In this document: positions 63,566 through 64,000 of the stretch, one piece after another | Layout: every line of letters starts with the position of its first letter | Numbering within the stretch: position 1 is the stretch's first letter | Source of the DNA: DATMFV01 sp035555975 | Lineage (GTDB): Bacteria > Verrucomicrobiota > Verrucomicrobiia > Chthoniobacterales > Chthoniobacteraceae | Assembly: GCA_035555975.1 (NCBI GenBank) | Contig: DATMFV010000112.1 | Location: forward strand, 1 to 64,000 | Reading direction: 5' to 3' | DNA: 64,000 bases | The notes under the pieces: generated by a model | Told to the model about the DNA's origin: nothing | The model's input: the letters and a program-made list of their open reading frames with translations, nothing else | Database searches by the model: none | Position numbers and translations under genes: made by a program

Positions 63566-64000
63566 ATGAAAGTCTCTGATCTGCGTGGCATTTTACACTA
63601 CGTTCCCCGTTTTCGGGAGCGGATTTTTGTGGTGGCGATCGACGGCGATGTCGCGGCGTCGGCCAACTTCGGGAACATCCTGCTCGACCTCGCGGTCCTG
63701 CGGTCGCTCAACATCCGCGTCATTCTGGTCCACGGCGCAGCGCACCAGATCGAAGGGCTCGCCGCCCAGCGGGGGGTGACCCCCTCCAACGCCGACGGGA
63801 CCGGCATCACCGACGAGGCGACGCTCGCGCTGAGCATCGAGGCCTCGATCCGGCTGACCAACGAGATCATGCAGGGGTTGACCTCGGTCGATCTCCGCGC
63901 GGTTTATGCCAACGCGATCATCGCCCACCCGTTCGGCATCCGGGGCGGGGTCGATTACCAGAACACCGGCAAGGTCGAGCGGGTCGATACCGAGGCGCTG
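63566..64000 (+). CDS. argA: N-acetylglutamate synthase-like amino-acid kinase domain (5' part)
   Basis: 145 codons are present from ATG 63566 and the frame stays open to the window end. FRERIFVVAIDGDVAASANFGNILLDLAVLRSLNIRVILVHGAAHQIEGLAAQRG matches the N-terminal amino-acid-kinase domain of ArgA-type synthases. The C-terminal GNAT domain lies outside. It would make N-acetylglutamate for arginine synthesis. The region 63353-63565 upstream holds no feature I recognise. Confidence 0.78.
   Translation, partial: MKVSDLRGILHYVPRFRERIFVVAIDGDVAASANFGNILLDLAVLRSLNIRVILVHGAAHQIEGLAAQRGVTPSNADGTGITDEATLALSIEASIRLTNEIMQGLTSVDLRAVYANAIIAHPFGIRGGVDYQNTGKVERVDTEAL

Overview
The window is GC-rich and densely coded, with a verrucomicrobial (PVC superphylum) character. 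The strongest indication is a five-gene block at 27486-34494 that matches, in order and product type, the Amuc_1102-Amuc_1098 pilus-like cluster of Akkermansia muciniphila. Supporting signs are a PEP-CTERM protein, a prepilin-like protein with an H-X9-DG motif, and a LacI-controlled glycan locus. I cannot name a genus from the sequence alone.

Layout. 1-5233 (minus strand): a repeat fragment, a TPR membrane protein, a retropepsin-like lipoprotein, a serine hydrolase, a short TPR-like protein and oligoendopeptidase F. 5431-12945 (plus): a secreted FG-GAP repeat protein translationally overlapping a MurU-like nucleotidyltransferase, an AmgK-like sugar kinase, and SbcC. 12966-17355: an alpha/beta hydrolase and a lower-GC glycosyltransferase/membrane-protein pair, followed by tRNA-Pro(GGG). 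17648-20359 (minus): a PilB/GspE ATPase and a companion protein with a GspE-N-like domain. 20552-27321 (plus): fabD, a 293-bp MITE-like element, queF, a methyltransferase, two tandem peptidase-MA-like proteins, holA and a UDP-glucuronate decarboxylase. 27486-37797 (plus): the pilus-like operon, then coaE, rho and an RNase D gene. 37968-43231: a phospholipase-D-type synthase, a PfkB kinase, thiE, NnrS and a dipeptide-epimerase-like enolase-superfamily protein.

43415-54625 is a glycan-utilisation locus. It holds a heparinase-II/III-type lyase, a 2-hydroxyacid dehydrogenase, a BNR/Asp-box sialidase-like protein, a GH29 fucosidase, an H-X9-DG pseudopilin, a PEP-CTERM protein, a LacI-family regulator and a transporter gene that fuses a family-1 binding protein to a MalF-type permease. 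Four copies of a TTAACTG-type motif lie just upstream of the heparinase, dehydrogenase, PEP-CTERM-operon and transporter starts, so the locus looks like one regulon. The transporter operon seems to lack its second permease, and the convergent DUF2278 gene begins 30 bp downstream.

54655-64000: DUF2278 protein, RecJ, and an IclR-type divergent catabolic module (SDR oxidoreductase and amidohydrolase on one side, IclR regulator and MlrC-type M81 protein on the other) with an AT-rich palindromic operator between. Then come a GT4 glycosyltransferase, a response regulator and the 5' part of an argA-like gene that runs off the window.

The most novel items are the MITE-like element with perfect 19-bp terminal inverted repeats and a 9-bp target duplication, the four-site regulon motif, the binding-protein/permease fusion, and the PilM-PilN fusion in the Akkermansia-type pilus cluster.
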